Source: Terebella lapidaria (Eukaryota > Annelida > Polychaeta > Terebellida > Terebellidae). Taken from it: 64,000 nucleotides of DNA. The stretch covers positions 21,055,667-21,119,666 of the forward strand of contig OX424568.1 of NCBI GenBank assembly GCA_949152475.1, written 5' to 3'. Under the pieces are notes generated by a model. It had not been told where the DNA came from, ran no database searches, and saw only the letters and a program-made list of their open reading frames with translations. Position 1 is the stretch's first letter; each line of letters begins with the position of its first letter. This document shows positions 47,635 through 58,102 of this stretch, piece by piece. The translations under genes and the position numbers were made by a program.

Positions 47635-48892
47635 AGGCATTTCAGCAGAAATGCCTTTATGGTTTTGTCCCAAAAAAATTTTTATTTATTTTTTTTATTT
47701 TTTTTTTCACTTTTTGGTTTCCGCACAATAACTTCAGTTTGCTTCGATGTATCTTCGCCAAATTTTCGGCATTTTTCGTTTTCGTCCATATCTCGGAAAC
47801 GGTGCGTCGTAGAGCGAAACGGACGTAATTTTCGGACTCGTGGCCCTAGACAAACATGTCTTATGGGTATTAGGGATGACCTTCGACCTTGACCTTAATT
47901 TTTTTTCGCTGAGTCGGCATTTTTCGCTTTCGTCAATATCTCGGAAACGGTGCATCATAGAGCGAAGCGGACATTATTTTAGAACTCGTGGCCCTAGACA
48001 AACATGTCTTATGGGTATTAGGGATGACCTTTGACCTTGACCTGAAATTTCTTCGCCAAGTCGGCATTTTTCGTTTTCGTCCATATCTCGGAAACGGTGC
48101 GTCGTAGAGCGAAACGGACGATATTTTTGGACTTGTCACTCTAGACAAACATGTCTAGGGGGTATTATGGATGACCTTTGACCTCGACCTTAAATTTCTT
48201 TGCTGAGTCGGCATTTTTCGTTTTCGTCGATATCTCGGAAGCGGTACATCGTAGAGCGAAAAGAACATTATTTTCTAACTCGTGGCCCTAGACAAACATG
48301 TCTTATGGGTATTAGGGATGACCTTTGACCTGGCCCTGAAATTTCTTCGCTGAGTCGACATTTTTCGTTTTCGGTGATATCTCTGAAATGGTGAGTCGTA
48401 GAGCGAAACGGACGTTTTTTTCGGACTCGTCATCCTAGACAAACATGTCTAAGGGGTATTGTGGATGATCTTTGACCTTAACCTTAAATTTTTTCGCTGA
48501 GTCAGCATTTTTCGTTTTCATCCATACCTCGGAAACGGTGCGTCGTAGAGCGAAACGGACGTTATTTTCGGACTTGTGGTCCTAGACAAACATGTCTTAA
48601 GGGTATTAGGGATGACCTTTGACCTTGACTTTAATTTTTTTCCCTGAGTCGGCATTTTTCGCTTTCATCAATATCTTGGAAACGGTGTATTATAGAGCGA
48701 AACGAACATTATTTTCGAACTCGTGGCCCTAGACAAACATGTCTTAGGGGTATTATGGATGACCTTTGACCTTGACCTGGAATTTCTTCGCTGAGTCTGC
48801 ATTTTTCGTTTTCGTCGATGTCTTTTTGCTGAGTCAGCATTTTTGTTTTTTTCATGCTTCACCCTGGAATGCCTTCAGGCCTTGACGTCTAG
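47635..48892 (+). mobile_element. Tandem-core element, family 1, copy 2
   Basis: Head hairpin GGCATTTC-AGCA-GAAATGCC, then TTTATGGTTTTGTC and a T-rich tract. The core of about 148-bp units runs from about 47770 to 48830. The tail GGAATGCCTTCAGGCCTTGA leads to GTCTAG at 48892. The units share ATATCTCGGAAACGGTGCGT with copy 1 but differ elsewhere, and also contain TGACCTTTGACCTTGACC. Confidence 0.82.
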
Positions 48893-49210
48893 TTTATTTT
48901 GTGATTCGTTGGGGGTGTACATGAAGCGACAGTGACTTCGCAGTTTAAGTTAATCACCAAATCTAATTTTGATGTGCATTATTGATGACTTATTTCAACT
49001 TTATCATTCAACCATCTCACTGACTCTATGTGAAGCATATTTTGTGCTGACTATCCAGACCTTCCCTTCTTTCTCCTATCTCCTCACTCTGACCTCAATG
49101 GTATGTACAAATTGATGTGCCGAATGGAACTCTCTTCCTCCGTCCGTGTGGTGCCCACATGTACGTCACAACCACTTGTGCCATTCATCTTCAGTACATC
49201 TTCAGTACTT
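48893..49210. other. Non-coding, nothing recognised
   Basis: Unique-looking spacer between a family 1 element and a SINE. Confidence 0.4.
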
Positions 49211-49575
49211 GTGGGGGCAGTTGGCGCAGTCAGTTAAGGCGCTTGTCTCGTGACCAGTAGATTGCTGGTTCGAGCCGCGGCGCTGGCGCTGCAGTGTTGG
49301 CTGTCTAACACCCTTGGGCAAGGTGTATACCACAGTGTGTCTCGGTTCACTCAGTCGTATAACTGAGTACCCGATTGGCAGTGTTGGAAATTGTATGTGT
49401 GTCCTAGTCACCTTGCGCCAATATGGCAGCAAAAAGTCTCTGACAAATAGGTGATTGTCTATGGATCCCAGCCAGTCATAAAGTGGTTCCTGGCCATATA
49501 TCGGGGGGTAATAATTGTAAAGCGCTTTGAGCAGGTTCCTGGAAAAGCGCTATATAAAAAACTTCACATTACATT
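49211..49575 (+). mobile_element. tRNA-derived SINE
   Basis: The head has a pol III A-box-like TGGCGCAGTCAGTTAAGG (about 49222) and B box GGTTCGAGCC (about 49268) in tRNA-like spacing. There is an unrelated body, and a tail GCGCTTTGAGCAGG...GAAAAGCGCTATATAAAA of the kind shared with L2-clade LINEs, which would supply the retrotransposition machinery. It is too long and its acceptor stem too poor to be a tRNA gene. Confidence 0.78.
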
Positions 49576-50699
49576 ATGTAGAATATTTATGACAGTTATC
49601 GGCCCGAAACCCCTCCCTTACACATTCTCCCACTCGACATACATGACACAGACTCATCACATGACTTCATACTTACCTTACGTCACCAGCACACACCGTC
49701 CTAGCACCGCACCTCATGTAAACAACTCCACTCACGATGACACACCCCTCATTCCCTCCAATCACCACATTTCCAGACACTTAACCACGCCCACCCAGAC
49801 ATTACATCACATTCAACGAATCACATGAACTCCTGTCCCACGACGCGGGAAAATTACAGACACTCACCACATGGCCCGCGCTTTTCCCAGTTTCTGGTTA
49901 GAAAACTTAGAAAAGAGAAGAGAGAAGGAAGAAATCTAATAGAGAGGTACAAGAATTAATAAGAAGAGTATTGTGAATTTACAAGAAGTTGAACTATATC
50001 GGACTATATTATACTTCGGACTATCTTGTGGGATTACGTATGAGTGAGTGGCCGTGATCTACATCGAACTAAATCATCCCAATAAACTCGGATTATTGTT
50101 GAAAGATACGTCGGACTCCTGTCTTGTGTGAACGCACGACATACATCGTACTATACGAAATTTCACGCCTGTTTACTTCGTCTCAGTGGTGCAAATATGT
50201 GCGCTAATTAGTCGCTTCTCAATTCGTCTTCCAGGTGGTCATCATGTCAAGTCACATGCTGTAGATGATCTTCATCCACCCCACGTTGCTCCATTCCCTC
50301 ATCTTCATCTCACTTCCTCATTGTTGTCACTGATCTCTGCTTTTTGATGAGCTGTGGCTCACAAGACGAATTTTGATCCTCTTGTTTCTCCTCAAGGTCT
50401 AAGCTGAATTCAGCAGCAAGGGGCACACATCAACAATTGACAATTAAGCTTGGTCAAGGTGGCTGAATGAAACGTCAAGGACATTGATGAGATATATACT
50501 TCTCCATTTATGTGTTGAAATTAAATGAATTACTTATATTCTAATAACTTGCCCCACAGGCTGATTCTCTCTTTTTTTGCTGTCTTGTGGTGCCAACACA
50601 CGACACGATTTCTTCACTTCGTGTGTGTTCTCCTGCATACCCAGGGATAGTGGTGCAGCGAATTCATCTTCTAGTTGAGTATTTGATATGAACTCACTT
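49576..50699. other. Non-coding, nothing recognised
   Basis: Pyrimidine/CA-rich sequence to about 49830. A segment with AATAAACTCGG near 50090 could be an old LTR, but I cannot find boundaries. Confidence 0.3.
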
Positions 50700-50790
50700 T
50701 ACCCAAACGTCCGATAACCTTTTGTCGGGGCGATGCGTCCGTCAACCGTCCGCCGTCCATCGGGAAATTCGGGAAATCGGTAGGTGAATA
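50700..50790 (+). repeat. Family 2 head fragment
   Basis: GTCCGATAACCTTTTGTCGG followed by GCGATGCGTCCGTC and CCGTCCGCCGTCC resembles the first 70 bases of the elements at 53828 and 58963. Confidence 0.55.
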
Positions 50791-50928
50791 AAAATCGGAA
50801 AACGTGAAAAAAGGAGGTAATTTGGAGAAATTGTGATCAAAATGACTTCAGCAATAATCCACGAGGCCGCAGGGTTATAAATGTAATATCTCTGTACATC
50901 AAAATCGTCTATATATTTTGAATGGAAG

Positions 50929-51406
50929 CAGGGTATGCCAAAGTGGGAAAAAAATTACTGGTCCATTGGACCAGTAAACATTTCGATATTACCAGCCCAG
51001 AGCAATTTTTACTGGCCCAGAATTCATAAGTCACACCAAACAAAATAGTGGAATTGAGATATGCATGGCGATATGTAGATACGTTGTAGTATATTAAGCA
51101 AATAAATTGACATTGTCAGCTTGAATTGTGCATATATCATTTATTTCCAATCAGCCGTCTTACTTCCCCCCAGCCTCAAGCTGAGGCGTATCATTCTCAT
51201 GATTTGAAGATCCAAGATCTGGTTGAATAATATATTACTGACAAATGAAATATTTTACTATATTAAGAATTTATTTTACTAGAGATATGATATTTTTGCT
51301 GATGAAAACTTTCCGGCCACCTGGGCCAGTGAAACTGTTATTATTACCAGCCCAGGATGTTTTTTACCAGTCTTGGGCTGTGGGCTGGTGACTTTGGCAT
51401 ACCCTG
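50929..51406. mobile_element. hAT-type MITE with 8-bp target duplication
   Basis: Ends CAGGGTATGCCAAAGT and ACTTTGGCATACCCTG are perfectly inverted and flanked by direct repeats AATGGAAG at 50921-50928 and 51407-51414. An 8-bp duplication and CAGGG ends fit the hAT superfamily. The interior (478 bp) contains several ACTGGYCCA/GGACCAGT and CCAGCCCA motifs and no transposase. Confidence 0.9.
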
Positions 51407-51414
51407 AATGGAAG

Positions 51415-52289
51415 TTTCAACGAGATTCTTTTACTGGCATCATACGGCTTGAAACTCTTTGTTGCATGCTTCATGATGCGTTGACACTAAAAAAATGTAT
51501 CAACAACAATACGTGGATTCCGAAGCGGAGGTTGTCTAAAGGCGATGTGCAGGGATTGCAACCAGAATCATATTTTTTTTGTGCCTCAAGTTCAAGGTTC
51601 AAGGGTGTCAGACCCAGGGGATTAGATTGGGGTGGTGGGGGTGGGGTGGGTTGGGGGTGGTGCAGCCTCCTCCCCATTTTTTTCCTAAAAATCCCTGATT
51701 CAGAAATCCATCAAGTTGTAGTACTATACTGCATTACATAAATTGTAACATGCATAGGTCAGTGATCGTGATATTTATATTTCACAGATATTGGAATGAT
51801 CGGTGTGTGCAAACGTGTGTGGTGACAATTGAGTATCATTATCCTTTAATTATGTTACATGTATGTGAAATGAAATACTAGTACCGGGTATGTACAGTTA
51901 CATGCTGTATAGTTTCGAGATACATATACTTATATACCAACATGAATTGATAATTGTATGCTTGTGGGGAATGGAAATCAGAGCCAGAGGAAGAGCTCAG
52001 AATCAATCGTAGAGCATGAAAAACGTTCTGGCTTCTGGGGCCATTCGCAGGGCCCCGGACCACACGCCGTATAGGCTGCTCCTTTGCTTTTCAGGGAATC
52101 GATAATTGATAGAAACTTATGTTCGCTATTGTACCTTCTACATAACTGTGCAGAAATAATTGAGAGCACATAATATACATCACACCATGATATATCACAA
52201 TATTACGTATCACAATATATCCATATTCGGAAATTTCGAAAGTCCCCCCCCCCCCCCGGAGAAAAAATCAGGTACGCCACTGTTCATTT
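51415..52289. other. Non-coding, with a G-rich run and a C-run
   Basis: Contains a G-tract cluster at 51629-51660 (several runs of 3-5 G) and a homopolymer C run near 52241-52257. No gene seen. Confidence 0.5.
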
Positions 52290-52560
52290 TCCAAATGGCG
52301 GCCATTATTGACGAAAAATGACCAATTTTGGAGTTTGACGAGCATTTTCTCAAAAACTGCCTGATCAATTTTGAGATTTTTATTTCAAAAGATTCCCCTC
52401 ATGTACCTTTATGGTGTGTATATAAGTTTAGTTGTCCTTGAAATGCCGGTCTGCACATGGCGGCCATTTTGATTTTTTGACGGGTCGGTAAATTTTTGTT
52501 GTTGCCCCAAATTACATTAGGCCACACCAATTTATAAAGTTGGTCTATGGATTTTTGTCC
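52290..52560. repeat. Family 2-related fragment
   Basis: ATGGCGGCCAT..GACGAAAAATGACCAATTTTGGA, TTTTCTCAAAAACTG and TGACGGGTCGG are shared with 62700-62905 and in part with 54030-54110. The ACACCAATTTATAAAGTTGG segment is the complement of one just after 57060. Confidence 0.7.
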
Positions 52561-53827
52561 GAAAAAAATCGTACGTGGGAGCGAAATTTTTTTACATTTA
52601 ATATTAAATTTTCTGTCTTTGGAATATTTCACTTCGAAGATGGTACGAGCGATATATTTTTTTTTACTAATAATTTCTGTCTTTGGAATTTAAATTGCCA
52701 AAATTCGTGCGAGTTTTTTTTTATTTTAAATGATAACTTATGTATTTGCTGCTTATTTTGATATTACATTCGACCGTCATGGCCTTAAAAAATTGGCCAG
52801 TTTGGAGGGAAGATAGGATAATTTAAACCAATTATAACCTGCTCTTTTCTCTGTTAACCCGTCTATATATCTAGGTCGTATGGGTAATTTTTGGTAGATA
52901 AACAATTCAATATGTATTTTGTGCCATTTTTCACAGTAAAGCCGTCTTGTATTAAGAATTTGTTTAGCGTCCACCAGTTATCAGGCAGCACAGAATATTA
53001 ACACACAGATTTCACCACAAACCAATTATATTATACAACACACGACTCATAAATTCGTGTGGAAACCTATTCTGTCGACGCTAGAACAAAAGGAGAAAAA
53101 CCCTGCACAATATATTAGAAAGAAAATATCGTTTTATTGCTCGTTAATTATCCTACATTGAAGTCAAGAGAATTTTGAAGAACAACTACTGGAAAATATC
53201 GTTAAATGGCCAAGATTTCCTCTGTGTGTTGGTGCCAAATTTCGTGGAAAAGCTGCCAGCACACGGACCCAAACAAACTCTTAACACAACGCAGCCTAAA
53301 TAGTTTGGAACTTTGTGAACGTTTTTCAATGTGCCATGTTAAATTACATGTCATGTCATGTTTATATCATGCTGCAATTTGATTTTGTCTGAAATAACGC
53401 AAATTATTGCAGTATGTTGAGTAAATATACAAAGTGTCCTGTTGTATTAAGATATTTATAGGTAGATATATAGTTCTATAAGTTACACAAGAATTATCTA
53501 TCGCAATGTACTATTGGTTGAGCTCTGAACTGTTTTTGGTACCGAGATATATTCCGTTAAAATCATGTATCAACATTTCACGCCAGGAAGACCGGCCCCG
53601 AGCTGTGCAATTAACGGCCCAATATGTTGATATTTTCCGCTCACATGTGATCCTGTGTAGTGTTGGCACACAATGATTCAAACAATTCCTCGGGAAGACA
53701 TCAATACTGGCTCCTTAAATGCGGTTTTTGACAACCATTTGGGTGAATATAGACTGTGATTTTAATTTGAGTCAAAAACTGTATTGTCGATGGATTTTAT
53801 TACCTAAAAATAGGTGCGGCGATTTTT
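52561..53827. other. Non-coding, nothing recognised
   Basis: AT-rich sequence with no supported ORF or repeat. Confidence 0.4.
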
Positions 53828-56800
53828 AGGTTACCGGACCTATGGTCCGATAACCTATTGGCATGGCGTTGCGTCCGTCGTCCGTCGTCCGTCGTCGTCC
53901 GTCGTCGTCGTCCACATTTTTATCTTTTTTGTTTCCGGGCGAATTTTTCTGAAATTTTGCAGAAAAATACTTAAAAGTAATTCAAGAAGGAGGTATTTTT
54001 TAGTTTTTTGATTTTCGCTTTTTCTTCAAAATGGCGGCCGTTTTCGACGAAAAAGGCCTGATTTTGGACTTTGGCGGCCATTTTCTCAAAATCTGTTCAG
54101 TAACTTTTTTTCTCTTTGATACATAAGACTCCTCATATGTACTTCTATGATGTCTATAAATTTCGTTGCGCTTGAATCGCTCGAAGTGGGCCATTTTGGC
54201 CCAAACTCGGCCCAAATGGGACTTTCCCATGTTAAATTCTCCTATGCTTTATAATGGGACACATTAAAGCCTGATATCTCACTTAATATTGAGATTAGAG
54301 ACTAGGAATCAATTGTGGACATATAGGAAATGATATATGCTGAATATTGTCGTGACCTTGAATTTGACCTCTGACCTTGGTTTCAAGGTCAGAGCGGCCG
54401 TTTTCGTCGAAAAATGGCCAATTTTGGACTTCGACGGTCGTTTTCTCAAAATCTGTTCAGTAACTTTTTTTCTTATTAATGCATGACACTCCTCCTATGT
54501 ACCCCTGTGACACGTATAAATTTCGTTGCCCTTGAATCGCTCGAAGTGGGCCATTTTGGGCCCTAACTCAGCCCAAATGGGACTTTCCCATGTTAAATTC
54601 TCCTATGCTTTATAATGGGACAAATTAAGCCTAATATCTCACTTAATATTGAAATTAGAGACTAGGAATGAATTGTGGACATATAGGAAATGATATATGC
54701 TGAATATTCTCGTGACCTTGAATTTGACTTTTGACCTCATTTTCAAGGTCACAGGACAAAATGGCTAATATCTCGCTTATTATCGACTTTACAGCTTAGG
54801 AATCAGTTGTGAACATATAGGAAATGATATATGCTGAATATTCTTGTGACCTTGAATTTGACCTTTGACCTCATTTTCAAGGTCACATGACAAAATGGCT
54901 AATATCTCGCTTATTATCGACTTTACAGTTTAGGAATCAATTGTGAACATATAGGAAATGATATATGCTGAATATTTTCGTGACCTTGAATTTGACCTTT
55001 GACCTCATTTCCAAGGTCGCAGGACAAAATTGCTAATATCTCGCTTATTATCGACTTTACAGCTTAGGAATCAATTGTGAACATATAGGAAATGATATAT
55101 GCTGAATATTCTTGTGGCCTTGAATTTGAGCTTTGAAATCATTTTCAAGGTCACAGGACAAAATGGCCAATATCTTGCTTATTAGCGACTTTACAGCTTA
55201 GGAATCGATTGTGAACATATAGGAAATGATATATGCTGAAAATTCTCGTGACCTTGAATTTGACCTCTGACCTCATTTCCAAGGTCACAGGACAAAATGG
55301 CTAATATCTCGCTTATTATCGACTTTACAGCTTAGGAATCAATTGTGAACATATAGGAAATGATATATGCTGAATATTCTCGTGACCTTGAATTTGACCT
55401 TTGACCTCATTTTCAAGGTCACATGACAAAATGACTAATATCTCGCTTATTATCGACTTTACAGTTTAGGAATCAATTGTGAACATATAGGAAATGATAT
55501 ATGCTGAATATTTTCATGACCTTGAATTTGACCCTGACCTCATTTCCAAGGTCACAGGACAAAATTGCTAATATCTCGCTTATTATCGACTTTACAGCTT
55601 AGGAATCAATTGTGAACATATAGGAAATGATATATGCTGAATATTCTCATGACCTTGAATTTGACCTTTGACCTCATTTTCAAGGTCACAGGACAAATTG
55701 GCCAATATCTTGCTTATTAGCGACTTTACAGCTTAGGAATCAATTGTGAACATATAGGAAATGATATATGCTGAAAATTCTCGTGACCTTGAATTTGACC
55801 TTTGACCTCATTTTCAAGGTCACAGGACAAAATGGCCAATATCTTGCTTATCAGCGACTTAACAGCTTAGAAATCAATTGTGAACATATAGGAAATGATA
55901 TATGCTGAAAATTCTCATGACCTTGAATTTGACCTTTGACCTCATTTTGAAGGTCACATGACAAAATGGCTAAGATCTCGCTTATTATCGACTTTACAGC
56001 TTAGGAATCACCTGTGAACATATAGGAAATGATATAAGCACAATATTCTCATGACCTTGAATTTGACCTTTGACCTCATTTCCAAGGTCACAGGACAAAA
56101 TTGCTGATATCTCGCTTATTATCGACTTTACAGCTTAGGAATCAATTGTGAACATATGGGAAATGATATATGCTGAATATTCTCGTGACCTTGAATTTGA
56201 CCTTTGACCTCATTTTCAAGGTCACAGGACAAAATGGCAAATATCTTGCTTATTAGCGACTTTACAGCTTAGGAATCAATTGTGAACATATAGGAAATGA
56301 TATATGCTGAAAATGCTCGTGACCTTGAATTTGACCTTTGACCTATTTTCAAGGTCACAGGACAAAATGGCCAATATCTTGCTTATTAGCGACTTTACAG
56401 CTTAGGAATCAATTGTGAACATATAGGAAATGATATATGCTGAAAATGCTCGTGACCTTGAATTTGACCTTTGACCTATTTTCAAGGTCACAGGACAAAA
56501 TGGCCAATATCTTGCTTATTAGCGACTTTACAGCTTAGGATTTAATTGTGAACATATAGGAAATGATATATGCTGAAAATTCTCATGACCTTGAATTTGA
56601 CCTTTGACCTCATTTTCAAGGTCAACAGGACAAAATGGCTAATATCTTGCTTATTATCGACTTTACAGCTTAGGAATCAATTGTGAACATATAGGAAATG
56701 ATATATTCTGAATATTTTAATGATATTGAATTTGACCTTTGACCTAAATTTCAAGGTCAGTCATTTTATTTTCAAAGTCAGATTACAAAATGGCTTATAT

Positions 56801-56995
56801 CTCGCTTATCATCAAATTTACAGCTTAGGGGTCCATAGTGAACATATAGGAAATGATGTATGTTGAATAGTTTGGTGATCTAGAATTTAACCTTTGATCC
56901 CATTTTCATGGTTAGAGATATGGCGATTTCAGTGGTCACCTTGAATTTGACTTTCAACTTTCTCGGCTTAACTCTGTATATTTCTCCGGTAACCT
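53828..56995 (+). mobile_element. Tandem-core element, family 2, copy A
   Basis: The head is a hairpin AGGTTACCGGACC-TAT-GGTCCGATAACCT (53828-53856), followed by GTCCGTCGTC repeats. The far end TCCGGTAACCT (56985-56995) is the inverse of the first 11 bases and is followed by a tail hairpin TAGCCCATTGGGCTA (56999-57013). Between are a GGCGGCCATTTT-containing lead (to about 54720) and a long array of 134-bp units. No protein-coding capacity. Confidence 0.83.
54728..56900. repeat. 134-bp tandem array with nuclear-receptor-type sites, about 16 units
   Basis: GAACATATAGGAAATGATAT recurs at 54811, 54945, 55079 and 55213 and onward, a period of 134. Each unit contains GTGACCTTGAA, then TTTGACCTTTGACCT, then TTCAAGGTCAC. 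The middle is a perfect DR1 (AGGTCA-A-AGGTCA on the other strand) and the flanks are inverted TCAAGGTCA half-sites. Units differ by few substitutions, most outside these motifs. Confidence 0.92.
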
Positions 56996-57013
56996 TACTA
57001 GCCCATTGGGCTA

Positions 57014-58102
57014 ATTTTTTTACCGAAATATTGAGAATGAATTTTCAGGGGCGGCGATTCCATCGACCAACTCTATATATTGGTGTGGCCTTACTGTCCA
57101 TTTTGGGCCATTTCTAGGCTCTTTCATCCTTCGAAAAAAAATTTAGACTTAGGATTTTTTTGGGTCCTTTTTTCTTTCATAATGGGAGTTGCCACCACTG
57201 TACTCATAGAACGCCTTAAGATAGAGATATATTTCCTTAAGATATATTGGCACTTTCAAATAAGAAGTCATATATGGCGATTTGTGTTGTGACCTTGAAT
57301 TTGACCTTCGATGACTTGAAAGGTCAAACGGCCATTTTTTGGTCGAATAATGCCCATATTTGACTCTACATATGGAAATACTATGGAATACTTTGTTGTA
57401 CTGTCGATCTTGTCGATTGCACTACCAAAATACTGAGATGATAGCACAGGTTGATTATGATATAGCATCGGGATTTTTTCACATACCTTGTTGAAAAAAT
57501 TCTTACCGTCTGCTGATAATTAAAAACAGCAACATATTTTTTCATATCAAAAACATGCACACCAGTCCGTTGATGAATAAACTAAATTTCAGAAAAAAAT
57601 CTGTTTCGTGCCAGTTCAACCGCGAAACTCAACTTGCCTTCACACTTCTATTCCGAAGCAAAAAAAGATATGGAGAGTTGGAGACCCAAAACGGGAACCT
57701 CAAGGACAACCATCATTATGACATTATGCATCCGAGAACAGAAAATTTTGATGAAATATCTCCCACAATGAATCTTCCCACTTCAATTTCGTGAACCAAA
57801 ATGACAGTCGGTGTGGCCTAATTGGCTCTTTGAAAGTTCGGGAGTTTTGATATCGAGCATGATAAAAAGATGCAATGTTGTCGCCGATAGCAACAGAACG
57901 TCTGGTTATCATAACGCGGCCAACATTATTTTGTATGTCGCTTTTGCTTGCCCCTCAGGCGTTCCATGCAAACAAACGATCGATATCGCGAGCGCACGTG
58001 ACTGTGATGCACTTCTTCAGACTTGGTCACATGACTTGACGCGACCGCGATATAAAAACAGAGGCAGACGCGAAAACTTGTTTACAAACTAACAACACAA
58101 GC
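57014..58102. other. Upstream region of the scramblase gene
   Basis: To about 57420 there is sequence related to family 2 repeats. The remainder is unique-looking and should include the scramblase promoter. No separate gene recognised. Confidence 0.45.
58051..58058 (+). promoter_or_regulatory. TATA box of the scramblase gene
   Basis: TATAAAAA lies 45-52 bases before the start codon in GC-richer context. A start of transcription near 58081 would give a very short 5' UTR. Confidence 0.65.

Noticed and set aside
49211-49290. Possible tRNA gene
   Set aside because: A and B boxes are present, but the acceptor and anticodon arms do not pair well and the sequence continues into a SINE body and tail.
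53828-53920. GTCCGTCGTCC repeats read as a separate microsatellite
   Set aside because: They are the normal continuation of the family 2 head and recur after each head hairpin.
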